Of a stretch of 64,000 bases of DNA, positions 22,540-36,653 are shown piece after piece. Both the position numbers and the translations under genes were made by a program. The stretch comes from Ipomoea triloba (taxonomy: Eukaryota; Streptophyta; Magnoliopsida; Solanales; Convolvulaceae). Under the pieces are notes generated by a model, which saw only the letters and a list, made by a program, of their open reading frames with translations, did not search any database and was not told where the DNA came from. The DNA is taken from assembly GCF_003576645.1 (NCBI RefSeq), contig NC_044918.1, positions 30,802,236 through 30,866,235 on the forward strand, given 5' to 3'. Each line of letters starts with the position of its first letter. The first letter of the stretch is position 1.

Positions 22540-22705
22540 TGAGTTTGGAAAATATTTTCTGAACAAACAACTACAGGAAAGTCTGAACTCCTATACGAGA
22601 GTTAGCATAAAACTCTCCTAAGTTATTGGAGTTAAAACACATACTAAACCTAAGCCACTAATTACAAAGCATATACTAAAGGCATATAATATAACATGAC
22701 TAACA
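22540..22705 (-). repeat. 5' LTR of the copia element (166 bp)
   Basis: Same length and, as read, the same sequence as 18235-18400. It ends against TTAGATACTTAAAAATG of the resumed satellite monomer. Confidence 0.93.
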
Positions 22706-25700
22706 TTAGATACTTAAAAATGTCAATCTAGTTTATCAAGACATAATTACCTGTTAGTGACCTGTAATAACAAGTAAATATAAATGTCACTTTTTTTTTT
22801 GCATAAAATGTATCAAATAGACTATCAAACTTTCTCTTTAAACTCAATTAGAACAACAAACTTTTTAAAGTGGAAATTAGTGACTTAAATTTGTCAATTT
22901 AGTAATCAAGGCATAATTACATGTTAGTGACCTGTAATAGCAGATAAATATAAATGTCACTTTTTTTTTCATAAAATCTATCAAATAGGCTATCAAACTT
23001 TTTAAAGTTGTAATTAGGTCTTAAAAATGTCAATTTAGTTCATCAAGGCATAATTACCAGTTAGTGACCTGTAATACCAGTTAAATATAAATGTCACTTT
23101 TTTTTTTTGCATAAAATATATCAAATAGGCTATCAAACTTTATCTTTAATGTCAATTAGACCCTCAAAATTTTTATAGTGGCAATTAGGTACTTAAACAT
23201 GTCAATTTAGTAATCAAGGCATAATTACTTGTTAGTGACCAGTAATAGCAGGTAAATATAAATGTCATTTTTTTTTCATAAAATCTATCAAATAGGCTAT
23301 CAAACTTTTTAAAGTTGTAATTAGGTCTTAAAAATGTCAATTTAGTTTATCAAGGCGTAATTACCTGTTAGTGACCTGTAATACCAGGTAAATATAAATG
23401 TCACTTTTTTTCTTTGCATAAAATGTATCAAATAGGCTATCAAACTTTCTCTTTAAAGTCAATTACACCCTCAAACTTTTTAAAGTTGCAATTAGGTACT
23501 TAAACATGTTAATTTTGTAATCAAGACATAATTACCTGTTAGTGATCTGTAATACCAAGTAAATATAAATGTTACTTTTTATTTTGCATAAAATTTATCA
23601 AATTGACTATCAAAAATTCTCTTTAAACTCAATTAGAACCTCAAACTTTTTAAAATGGCAATTAGGGACTTAAACATGTCAATTTAGTAATCAAGGCATA
23701 ATACTTGTTAGTGACTAGTAATATCGGGTAAATATAAATCTCACTTTTTTTTTCATAAAATGTACCAAATAGACTATCAAACTTTTTAAAGTTGCAATTA
23801 CGTACTTAAAAATGTCAATTTAGTTCATCAAGGCATAATTACCTGTTAGTAACCTGTAATACCAGGTAAATATAAATGTCACTTTTTTTTTTGCATAAAA
23901 TGTATCAAATAGGCTATCAAACTTTCTCTTTAAAGTCAATTAAACCCTCAAACTTTTAAAAGTGGCAACTAGGTACTTAAACATGTCAATTTAGTAATCA
24001 AGGCATAATACTTGTTAGTGACTAGTAATATCGGGTAAATATAAATCTCACTTTTTTTTTCATAAAATGTACCAAATAGACTATCAAACTTTTTAAAGTT
24101 GCAATTACGTACTTAAAAATGTCAATTTAGTTCATCAAGGCATAATTACCTGTTAGTAACCTGTAATACCAGGTAAATGTAAATGTCACTTTTTTTTTTG
24201 CAATAAATGTATCAAATAGGCTATCAAACTTTCTCTTTAAAGTCAATTAGACCCTCAAACTTTTTAAAGTTGCAATTAGGTACTTAAACATGTCAATTTA
24301 GTAACAAGACATAATTACCTGTTAGTGATCTGTAATAACAGGTAAATATAAATGTCACTTTTTATTTTGCATAAAATTTATCAAATTGACTATCAAACAT
24401 TCTCTTTAAACTCAATTAGAACCTCAAACATTTTAAAATGGCAATTAGGGACTTAAACATGTCAATTTAGTAATCAAGGCATAATTACATGTTAGTGACC
24501 TGTAATACTAGGTAAATATAAATGTCACTTTTCTTATGCATAAAATGTATCAAATAAGCTATAAAACTTTTTGAAGTTGCAATTAGGTACTTAAAAATGT
24601 GAATTTAGTTCATCAAGGCATAATTACCTGTTAGTGACCTGTAATATCAGATAAAAATAAATGTCACTTTTTTTTTGCACAAAATGTATCAAATAGGCTA
24701 TCAAACTTTCTCTTTAAAGTCAATTACACCCTCAAACTTTTTAAAGTTGCAATTAGGTACTTAAACATGTCAATTTAGTAATCAAGGCATAATTACCTGT
24801 TAGTGACCAGTAATATTAGGTAAATATAAATGTCATTTTTTTTTCATAAAATGTATCAAATAGGCTATCAAACTTTTTGAAGTTGCAATTAGGAAGTTAA
24901 AAATGTCCATTTAGTTCATCAAGGCATAATACTTGTTAGTTACCTGTAATACCAGATAAATATAAATGTCACTTTTTTTTTAATAAAATGGATCAAATAG
25001 GCTATCAAACTTTTTAAAGTTGCAATTAGGTACTTAAAAATGTCAATTTAGTCTATCAAGGCATAATTACATGTTAGTTACCTGTAATACCAGGTAAATT
25101 TAAATGTCACTTTTTTTTCGTAAAATTTATCAAATAGGCTATAAAACTTTCTCTTTAAAGTCAATTAAATATCAAATAGGCTATAAAACTTTCTCTTTAA
25201 AGTCAATTAAACCCTCAAACTTTTAAAAGTTGCAACTAGGTACTTAAACATGTCAATTTAGTAATCAAGGCATAATTACCTGTTAGTGACCTGTAATAGC
25301 AGGTAAATATAAATGTCACTTTTTTATTTTCATAAAATGTATCAAATAGGCTATCAAACTTCTTAAAGTTGCAATTTGGTCTTAAAAATGTCAATTTAGT
25401 TTATCAAGGCATAATTACCTGTTAGTGACCTGTAATACTTGGTAAATATAAATGTCATTTTTTTTCATAAAATCTATCAAATAGGCTATCAAACTTTTTA
25501 AAGTTGTAATTAGGTCTTAAAAATGTCAATTTAGTTTATCAAGGCATAATTACCTGTTAGTGACCTGTAATACTTGGTAAATATAAATGTCATTTTTTTT
25601 CATAAAATCTATCAAATAGGCTATCAAACTTTTTAAAGTTGTAATTAGGTCTTAAAAATGTCAATTTAGTTTATCAAGGCATAATTACCTGTTAGTGACC

Positions 25701-28700
25701 TGTAATACCAGGTAAATATAAATGTCACTTTTTTATTTTCATAAAATGTATCAAATAGGCTATCAAACTTCTTAAAGTTGCAATTTGGTCTTAAAAATGT
25801 CAATTTAGTTTATCAAGGCATAATTACCAGTTAGTGACCTGTAATACCAATTAAATATAAATGTCACTTTTTTTTTTTGCATAAAATATATCAAATAGGC
25901 TATCAAACTTTATCTTTAAAGTCAATTAGACCCTCAAAATTTTTATAGTGGCAATTAGGTACTTAAACATGTCAATTTAGTAATCAAGGCATAATTTCTT
26001 ATTAGTGACCAGTAATAGCAGGTAAATATAAATGTCATTTTTTTTCATAAAATGTATCAAATAGGCTATCAAACTTCTTAAAGTTGCAATTTGGTCTTAA
26101 AAATGTCAATTTAGGTTATCAAGGCATAATTACCAGTTAGTGACCTGTAATACCAGTTAAATATAAATGTCTCTTTTTTTTTTTGCATAAAATATATCAA
26201 ATAGGCTATCAAACTTTATCTTTAAAGTCAATTAGACCCTCAAAATTTTTAAAGTGGGAATTAGGTACTTAAACATGTCAATTTAGTAATCAAGGCATAA
26301 TTACCTGTTAGTGACCTGTAATACCAGGTAAATGTAAATGTCACTTTTTTTTTTTTGCAATAAATGTATCAAATAGGCTATCAAACTTCTTAAAGTTGCA
26401 ATTTGGTCTTAAAAATGTCAATTTAGGTTGTCAAGGCATAATTACCTGTTAGTGACCTGTAATACCAGGTAAATGTAAATGTCACTTTTTTTTTTTTGCA
26501 ATAAATGTATCAAATAGGCTATCAAACTTTCTCTTTAAAGTCAATTACACCCTCAAACTTTTTAAAGTTGCAATTAGGGACTTAAACATGTCAATTTAGT
26601 AATCAAGGCATAATACTTGTTAGTGACTAGTAATACCAGGTAAATATAAATGTCACTTTTTTTCTTTGCATAAAATGTATCAAATAGGCTATCAAACTTT
26701 CTCTTTAAAGTCAATTACACCCTCAAACTTTTTAAAGTTGCAAGTAGGTACTTAAACATGTTAATTTTGTAATCAAGACATAATTACCTGTTAGTGATCT
26801 GTAATACCAAGTAAATATAAATGTTACTTTTTATTTTGCATAAAATTTATCAAATTGACTATCAAACTTTCTCTTTAAACTCAATTAGAACCTCAAAGTT
26901 TTTAAAATGGCAATTAGGGACTTAAACATGTCAATTTAGTAATCAAGGCATAATACTTGTTAGTGACTAGTAATACCAGGTAAATATAAATGTCACTTTT
27001 TTTTTTCATAAAATGTACCAAATAGACTATCAAACTTTTTAAAGTTGCAATTACGTACTTAAAAATGTCAATTTAGTTCATCAAGGCATAATTACCTATT
27101 AGTGACCTGTAATACCAGGTAAATGTAAATGTCACTTTTTTTTTTTTTGCAATAAATGTATCAAAAACGCTATCAAACTTTCTCTTTAAAGTCAATTAGA
27201 TCCTCAAACTTTTTAAAGTTGCAATTAGGTACTTAAACATGTCAATTTAGTAACAAGACATAATTACCTGTTAGTGATCTGTAATAACAGGTAAATATAA
27301 ATGTCACTTTTTTTTTTCATAAAATGTACCAAATAGACTATCAAACTTTTTAAAGTTGCAATTAGGTACTTAAACATGTCAATTTAGTAACAAGACATAA
27401 TTACCTGTTAGTGATCTGTAATACCAAGTAAATATAAATGTTACTTTTTATTTTGCATAAAATTTATCAAATTGACTATCAAACATTCTCTTTAAACTCA
27501 ATTAGAACCTCAAACTTTTTAAAATGGCAATTAGGGACTTAAACATGTCAATTTAGTAATCAAGACATAATTACATGTTAGTGACCTATAATACTAGGTA
27601 AATATAAATGTCACTTTTCTTTTGCATAAAATGTATCAAATAAGCTATCAAACTTTTTGAAGTTGCAATTAGGTACTTAAACATGTTAATTTTGTAATCA
27701 AGACATAATTACCTGTTAGTGATCTGTAATACCAAGTAAATATAAATGTTACTTTTTATTTTGCATAAAATTTATCAAATTGACTATCAAACATTCTCTT
27801 TAAACTCAATTAGAACCTCAAAGTTTTTAAAATGGCAATTCGGGACTTAAACATGTCAATTTAGTAATCAAAGCATAATACTTGTTAGTGACTAGTAATA
27901 CCAGGTAAATATAAATGTCACTTTTCTTTTGCATAAAATGTATCAAATAAGCTATCAAACTTTTTGAAGTTGCAATTAGGTACTTAAAAATGTGAATTTA
28001 GTTCATCAAGGAATAATTACCTGTTAGTGACCTGTAATATCAGGTAAACATAAATGTCACTTTTTTTTTTTCATAAAATGTATCAAATAGGCTATCAAAC
28101 TTTTTAAAGTTGCAATTAGGTCTTAAAAATGTCAATTTAGTTTATCAAGGCATAATTACCTGTTAGTGACCTGTAATACCAGGTAAATGTAAATGTCACT
28201 TTTTTTTTTGCAATAAATGTATCCAATCGGCTATCAAACTTTCTCTTTAAAGTCAATTAGACCCTCAAACTTTTTAAAGTTGCAATTAGGTACTTAAACA
28301 TGTTAATTTTGTAATCAAGACATAATTACCTGTTAGTGATCTGTAATACCAAGTAAATATAAATGTTACTTTTTATTTTGCATAAAATTTATCAAATTGA
28401 CTATCAAACATTCTCTTTAAACTCAATTAGAACCTCAAAGTTTTTAAAATGGCAATTAGGGACTTAAACATGTCAATTTAGTAATCAAAGCATAATACTT
28501 GTTAGTGACTAGTAATACTAGTTAAATATAAATGTCACTTTTTTTTTCATAAAATGTACCAAATAGACTATCAAACTTTTTAAGGTTGCAATTACGTACT
28601 TAAAAATGTCAATTTAGTTAATCAAGGCATAATTACCTGTTAGTGACCTGTAATACCAGGTAAATGTAAATGTCACTTTTTTTTTTGCAATAAATGTATC

Positions 28701-31700
28701 AAATAGGCTATCAAACTTTCTCTTTAAAGTCAATTAGACCCTCAAACTTTTTAAAGTTGCAATTAGGTACTTAAACATATCAATTTAGTAACAAGACATA
28801 ATTACCTGTTAGTGATCTGTAATAACAGGTAAATAAAAATGTCACTTTTTATTTTGCATAAAATTTATCAAATTGACTATCAAACATTCTCTTTAAACTC
28901 AATTAGAACCTCAAACTTTTTAAAATGGCAATTAGGGACTTAAACATGTCAATTTAGTAAACAAGGCATAATTACATGTTAGTGACCTGTAATACTAGGT
29001 AAATATAAATGTCACTTTTCTTTTGCATAAAATGTATCAAATAAGCTATCAAACTTTTTGAAGTTGCAATTAGGTACTTAAAAATGTGAATTTAGTTCAT
29101 CAAGGCATAATTACCTGTTAGTGACCTGTAATACCAGGTAAATGTAAATGTCACTTTTTTTTTTGCAATAAATGTATCAAATAGGCTATCAAACTTTCTC
29201 TTTAAAGTCAATTACACCCTCAAACTTTTTAAAGTTGCAATTAGGTACTTAAACATGTTAATTTAGTAATCAAGGCATAATTACCTGTTAGTGACCTGTA
29301 ATACCAGGTAAATGTAAATGTCACTTTTTTTTTTGCAATAAATGTATCAAATAGGCTATCAAACTTTCTCTTTAAAGTCAATTACACCCTCAAACTTTTT
29401 AAAGTTTTAATTAGGTACTTAAACATGTCAATTTAGTAATCAAGGCATAATTACCTGTTAGTGACCAGTAACAGCAGGTAAATATAAATGTCATTTTTTT
29501 TTCATAAAATGTATCAAATAGGCTATCAAACTTTTTGAAGTTGCGATTAGGTACTTAAAAATGTCAATTTAGTCTATCAAGGCATAATTACCTGTTAGTT
29601 ACCTGTAATACCAGGTAAATTTAAATGTCACTTTTTTTTCGTAAAATTTATCAAATAGGCTATTAAACTTTATCTTTAAAGTCAATTAGACTCTAAACCT
29701 TTTTAAAGTTACAATTGGGTACATACAAATGTCAATTTAGTTTATCAAGGCATAATTACCTGTTAGTGACCTGTAATAGCAGGTAAATATAAATGTCACT
29801 TTTTTATTTTCATAAAATGTATCAAATAGGCTACAAACTTTTTAAAGTTTCAATTTGGTCTTAAAAATGTCAATTTAGTTTATCAAGGAATAATTATCTG
29901 TTAGTGACCTGTAATACCAGTTAAATATAAATGTCACTTTTTTTTTTTGCATAAAATATATCAAATAGGCTATCAAACTTTATTTTTAAAGTCAATTAGA
30001 CCCTCAAAATTTTTAAAGTGGCAATTAGGTACTTAAACATGTCAATTTAGTAATCAAGGCATAATTACTTGTTAGTAAACTGTAATAGCAGGTAAATATA
30101 AATGTCACTTTTTTTTTCATAAAAGGTATCAAATAAGCTATCAAACTTTTTGAAGTTGCGAGTAGATACTTAAAAATGTCAATTTAGTCTATCAAGGCAT
30201 AATTACCTGTTACTGACATGTAATCCCAGATAAAAATAAATGTCACTTTTTTTTTCATAAAAGGTATCAAATAAGCTATCAAACTTTTTGAAGTTGCGAG
30301 TAGATACTTAAAAATGTCAATTTAGTTTATCAAGGCGTAATTACCTGTTAGTGACCAGTAATAGCAGGTAAATATAAATGTCACTTTTTTATTTTCATAA
30401 GATGTAGCAAATAGGCTATCAAACTTTCTCTTTAAAGTCAATTACACCCTCAAACTTTTTAAAGTTTTAATTAGGTACTTAAACATGTCAATTTAGTAAT
30501 CAAGGCATAATTACTTGTTAGTAAACTGTAATAGCAGGTAAATATAAATTTTACTTTTTTTTTTCTTCGTAAAATGTATCAAATAGGCTATCAAACTTTT
30601 TAAAGTTGCAATTAGGTCTTAAAAATGTCAATTTAGTTTATCAAGGAATAATTATCTGTTAGTGACCTGTAATACCAGTTAAATATAAATGTCACTTTTT
30701 TTTTTTTTGCATAAAATATATCAAATAGGCTATCAAACTTTATTTTTAAAGTCAATTAGACCCTCAAAATTTTTAAAGTGGCAATTAGGTACTTAAACAT
30801 GTCAATTTAGTAATCAAGGCATAATTACTTGTTAGTAAACTGTAATAGCAGGTAAATATAAATTTTACTTTTTTTTTTCGTAAAATGTATCAAATAGGCT
30901 ATCAAACTTTTTAAAGTTGCAATTAGGTCTTAAAAATGTCAATTTAGTTTATCAAGGCATAATTACCAGTTAGTGACCTGTAATAGCAGGTAAATATAAA
31001 TTTTACTTTTTTTTTCGTAAAATGTATCAAATAGGCTATCAAACTTTTTAAAGTTGCAATTAGGTCTTAAAAATGTCAATTTAGTTTATCAAGTCATAAT
31101 TACCTGTTACTGACATATAATACCAGGTAAAAATAAATGTCATTTCTTTTGCACAAAATTTATCAAATAGGCTATCAAACTTTCTCTTTAAAGTCAATTA
31201 CACCCTCAAACTTTTTAAAGTTGCAATTAGGTACTTAAACATGTTAATTTAGTAATCAAGGCATAATTACCTGTTAGTGACCAGTAATAGCAGGTAAATA
31301 TAAATGTCACTTTTTTATTTTCATAAAATGTATCAAATAGGCTATCAAACTTCTTAAAGTTGCAATTTGGTCTTAAAAATGTCAATTTAGTTTATCAAGG
31401 CATAATTACCAGTTAGTGACCTGTAATACCAGTTAAATATAAATGTCACTTTTTTTTTGCATAAAATATATCAAATAGGCTATCAAACTTTATCTTTAAA
31501 GTCAATTAGACCCTCAAAATTTTTATAGTGGCAATTAGGTACTTAAACATGTCAATTTAGTAATCAAGGCATAATTACCTGTTAGTGACCTGTAATACCA
31601 GGTAAATATAAATGTCACTTTTTTTTTTTTTGCATAAAATTTATCAAATAGGCTATCAAACTTTATCTTTAAAGTCAATTAGACCCTCAAAATTTTTAAA

Positions 31701-33248
31701 GTTGCAATTAGGTACTTAAACATGTTAATTTAGTAATCAAGGCATAATTACCTGTTAGTGACCTGTAATACCAGGTAAATATAAATGTCACTTTTTTTTT
31801 TTTTGCATAAAATTTATCAAATAGGCTATCAAACTTTATCTTTAAAGTCAATTAGACCCTCAAAATTTTTAAAGTTGCAATTAGGTACTTAAACATGTTA
31901 ATTTAGTAATCAAGGCATAATTACCTGTTAGTGACCTGTAATACCAGGTAAATATAAATGTCACTTTTTTTTTTTTTGCATAAAATGTATCAAATAGGCT
32001 ATCAAACTTTCTCTTTAAAGTCAATTAAACCCTCAAACTTTTAAAAGTGTTAACTAGGTACTTAAACATGTCAATTTAGTAATCAAGGCATAATTACCTG
32101 TTAGTGACCTGTAATAGCAGGTAAATATAAATGTCACTTTTTTTTTTTTGCATAAAATGTATTAAATAGGCTATCAAACTTTATTCTTAAAGTCAATTAG
32201 ACACTCAAAATTTTTAAAGTGGCAATTAGCTACTTAAACATGTCAATTTAGTAATCAAAGCATAATACTTGTTAGTGACTAGTAATACCAGGTAAATATA
32301 AATGTCACTTTTTTTCTTTGCATAAAATGTATCAAATAGGACATCAAACTTTATTTGTAAAGTCAATTAGACCCTCAAAATTTTTATAGTGGCAATTAGG
32401 TACTTAAACATGTTAATTTAGTAATCAAGGCATAATTACTTATTAGTGACCAGTAATAGCAGGTAAATATAAATTTTACTTTTTTTTTTCATAAAATGTA
32501 CCAAATAGACTATCAAACTTTTTAAAGTTGCAATTACGTACTTAAAAATGTCAATTTAGTTCATCAAGCCATAATTACCTGTTAGTGACCTGTAATACCA
32601 GGTAAATATAAATGTCACCCTTTTTTTTTTTGCATAAAATGTATCAAATAGGCTATCAAACTTTCTCTTTAAAGTCAATTACACCCTCAAACTTTTTAAA
32701 GTTGCAATTAGGTACTTAAACATGTTAATTTTGTAATCAAGACATAATTACCTGTTAGTGATCTGTAATACCAAGTAAATATAAATGTTACTTTTTATTT
32801 TGCATAAAATTTATCAAATTGACTATCAAACATTCTCTTTAAACTCAATTAGAACCTCAAAGTTTTTAAAATGGCAATTAGGGACTTAAACATGTCAATT
32901 TAGTAATCAAAGCATAATACTTGTTAGTGACTAGTAATACCAGGTAAATATAAATGTCACTTTTTTTTTTCATAAAAGGTATCAAATAAGCTATCAAACT
33001 TTTTGAAGTTGCAATTAGGTACTTAAAAATGTCAATTTAGTTCATCAAGGCATAATTACCTGTTAGTGACCTGTAATATCAGGTAAACATAAATGTCACT
33101 TTTTTTTTTTCATAATATGTATCAAATAGGCTATCAAACTTTTTAAAGTTGTAATTAGGTCTTAAAAATGTCAATTTAGTTTATCAAGGCGTAATTACCT
33201 GTTAGTGACCTGTAATACCAGGTAAATGTAAATGTCACTTTTTTTTTT

Positions 33249-36168
33249 GCAATAAATGTATCAAATAGGCTATCAAACTTTTTAAAGTTGTAATTAGGTC
33301 TTAAAAATGTCAATTTAGTTTATCAAGGCGTAATTACCTGTTAGTGACCTGTAATACCAGGTAAATGTAAATGTCACTTTTTTTTTTGCAATAAATGTAT
33401 CAAATAGGCTATCAAACTTTTTAAAGTTGTAATTAGGTCTTAAAAATGTCAATTTAGTTTATCAAGGCGTAATTACCTGTTAGTGACCTGTAATACCAGG
33501 TAAATGTAAATGTCACTTTTTTTTTTGCAATAAATGTATCAAATAGGCTATCAAACTTTTTAAAGTTGTAATTAGGTCTTAAAAATGTCAATTTAGTTTA
33601 TCAAGGCGTAATTACCTGTTAGTGACCTGTAATACCAGGTAAATGTAAATGTCACTTTTTTTTTTGCAATAAATGTATCAAATAGGCTATCAAACTTTTT
33701 AAAGTTGTAATTAGGTCTTAAAAATGTCAATTTAGTTTATCAAGGCGTAATTACCTGTTAGTGACCTGTAATACCAGGTAAATGTAAATGTCACTTTTTT
33801 TTTTGCAATAAATGTATCAAATAGGCTATCAAACTTTTTAAAGTTGTAATTAGGTCTTAAAAATGTCAATTTAGTTTATCAAGGCGTAATTACCTGTTAG
33901 TGACCTGTAATACCAGGTAAATGTAAATGTCACTTTTTTTTTTGCAATAAATGTATCAAATAGGCTATCAAACTTTTTAAAGTTGTAATTAGGTCTTAAA
34001 AATGTCAATTTAGTTTATCAAGGCGTAATTACCTGTTAGTGACCTGTAATACCAGGTAAATGTAAATGTCACTTTTTTTTTTGCAATAAATGTATCAAAT
34101 AGGCTATCAAACTTTTTAAAGTTGTAATTAGGTCTTAAAAATGTCAATTTAGTTTATCAAGGCGTAATTACCTGTTAGTGACCTGTAATACCAGGTAAAT
34201 GTAAATGTCACTTTTTTTTTTGCAATAAATGTATCAAATAGGCTATCAAACTTTTTAAAGTTGTAATTAGGTCTTAAAAATGTCAATTTAGTTTATCAAG
34301 GCGTAATTACCTGTTAGTGACCTGTAATACCAGGTAAATGTAAATGTCACTTTTTTTTTTGCAATAAATGTATCAAATAGGCTATCAAACTTTTTAAAGT
34401 TGTAATTAGGTCTTAAAAATGTCAATTTAGTTTATCAAGGCGTAATTACCTGTTAGTGACCTGTAATACCAGGTAAATGTAAATGTCACTTTTTTTTTTG
34501 CAATAAATGTATCAAATAGGCTATCAAACTTTTTAAAGTTGTAATTAGGTCTTAAAAATGTCAATTTAGTTTATCAAGGCGTAATTACCTGTTAGTGACC
34601 TGTAATACCAGGTAAATGTAAATGTCACTTTTTTTTTTGCAATAAATGTATCAAATAGGCTATCAAACTTTTTAAAGTTGTAATTAGGTCTTAAAAATGT
34701 CAATTTAGTTTATCAAGGCGTAATTACCTGTTAGTGACCTGTAATACCAGGTAAATGTAAATGTCACTTTTTTTTTTGCAATAAATGTATCAAATAGGCT
34801 ATCAAACTTTTTAAAGTTGTAATTAGGTCTTAAAAATGTCAATTTAGTTTATCAAGGCGTAATTACCTGTTAGTGACCTGTAATACCAGGTAAATGTAAA
34901 TGTCACTTTTTTTTTTGCAATAAATGTATCAAATAGGCTATCAAACTTTTTAAAGTTGTAATTAGGTCTTAAAAATGTCAATTTAGTTTATCAAGGCGTA
35001 ATTACCTGTTAGTGACCTGTAATACCAGGTAAATGTAAATGTCACTTTTTTTTTTGCAATAAATGTATCAAATAGGCTATCAAACTTTTTAAAGTTGTAA
35101 TTAGGTCTTAAAAATGTCAATTTAGTTTATCAAGGCGTAATTACCTGTTAGTGACCTGTAATACCAGGTAAATGTAAATGTCACTTTTTTTTTTGCAATA
35201 AATGTATCAAATAGGCTATCAAACTTTTTAAAGTTGTAATTAGGTCTTAAAAATGTCAATTTAGTTTATCAAGGCGTAATTACCTGTTAGTGACCTGTAA
35301 TACCAGGTAAATGTAAATGTCACTTTTTTTTTTGCAATAAATGTATCAAATAGGCTATCAAACTTTTTAAAGTTGTAATTAGGTCTTAAAAATGTCAATT
35401 TAGTTTATCAAGGCGTAATTACCTGTTAGTGACCTGTAATACCAGGTAAATGTAAATGTCACTTTTTTTTTTGCAATAAATGTATCAAATAGGCTATCAA
35501 ACTTTTTAAAGTTGTAATTAGGTCTTAAAAATGTCAATTTAGTTTATCAAGGCGTAATTACCTGTTAGTGACCTGTAATACCAGGTAAATGTAAATGTCA
35601 CTTTTTTTTTTGCAATAAATGTATCAAATAGGCTATCAAACTTTTTAAAGTTGTAATTAGGTCTTAAAAATGTCAATTTAGTTTATCAAGGCGTAATTAC
35701 CTGTTAGTGACCTGTAATACCAGGTAAATGTAAATGTCACTTTTTTTTTTGCAATAAATGTATCAAATAGGCTATCAAACTTTTTAAAGTTGTAATTAGG
35801 TCTTAAAAATGTCAATTTAGTTTATCAAGGCGTAATTACCTGTTAGTGACCTGTAATACCAGGTAAATGTAAATGTCACTTTTTTTTTTGCAATAAATGT
35901 ATCAAATAGGCTATCAAACTTTTTAAAGTTGTAATTAGGTCTTAAAAATGTCAATTTAGTTTATCAAGGCGTAATTACCTGTTAGTGACCTGTAATACCA
36001 GGTAAATGTAAATGTCACTTTTTTTTTTGCAATAAATGTATCAAATAGGCTATCAAACTTTTTAAAGTTGTAATTAGGTCTTAAAAATGTCAATTTAGTT
36101 TATCAAGGCGTAATTACCTGTTAGTGACCTGTAATACCAGGTAAATGTAAATGTCACTTTTTTTTTTG
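33249..36168 (+). repeat. Perfect 139-bp x21 tandem block inside the satellite
   Basis: The TGCAATAAATG landmark recurs at exact 139-bp steps (33249, 33388, 33527 ... 36168; 2919 = 21 x 139). Units look identical including T-run length, unlike the diverged monomers on both sides. Confidence 0.9.
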
Positions 36169-36653
36169 CAATAAATGTATCAAATAGGCTATCAAACTTT
36201 CTCTTAAAAGTCAATTACACCCTCAAACTTTTTAAAGTTGCAATTAGGTACTTAAACATGTTAATTTTGTAATCAAGACATAATTACCTGTTAGTGATCT
36301 GTAATACCAAGTAAATATAAATGTTACTTTTTATTTTGCATAAAATTTATCAAATTGACTATCAAACATTCTCTTTCAACTCAATTAGAACCTCAAAGTT
36401 TTTAAAATGGCAATTAGGGACTTAAACATGTCAATTTAGTAATCAAGGCATAATTACATGTTAGTGACCTGTAATACTAGGTAAATATAAATGTCACTTT
36501 TCTTTTGCATAAAATGTATCAAATAAGCTATCAAACTTTTTGAAGTTGCAATTAGGTACTTAAAAATGTGAATTTAGTTCATCAAGTCATAATTACCTGT
36601 TAGTGACCTGTAATATCAGGTAAACATAAATGTCACTTTTTTTTTTTCATAAT

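Larger units (their letters stand above)
18233..22705 (-). mobile_element. Complete Ty1/copia element, Ale/Retrofit-like
   Basis: An element of about 4.47 kb inserted in a satellite monomer. It has two short LTRs that look identical, a tRNA-Met-type primer binding site, one polyprotein frame in gag-protease-integrase-RT-RNase H order, and a polypurine tract directly next to the 3' LTR. Very short LTRs with one compact polyprotein fit the Ale/Retrofit lineage. The flanks (TTAGG before, TTAGA after) are an imperfect 5-bp target duplication if two bases (GA) are counted with the LTR. Confidence 0.92.

Noticed and set aside
36250..36310. Compensatory base changes supporting a structured RNA at the satellite dyad
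   Set aside because: In the GATCTG...CCAAGT subtype both sides change but do not restore pairing, so covariation is not supported.
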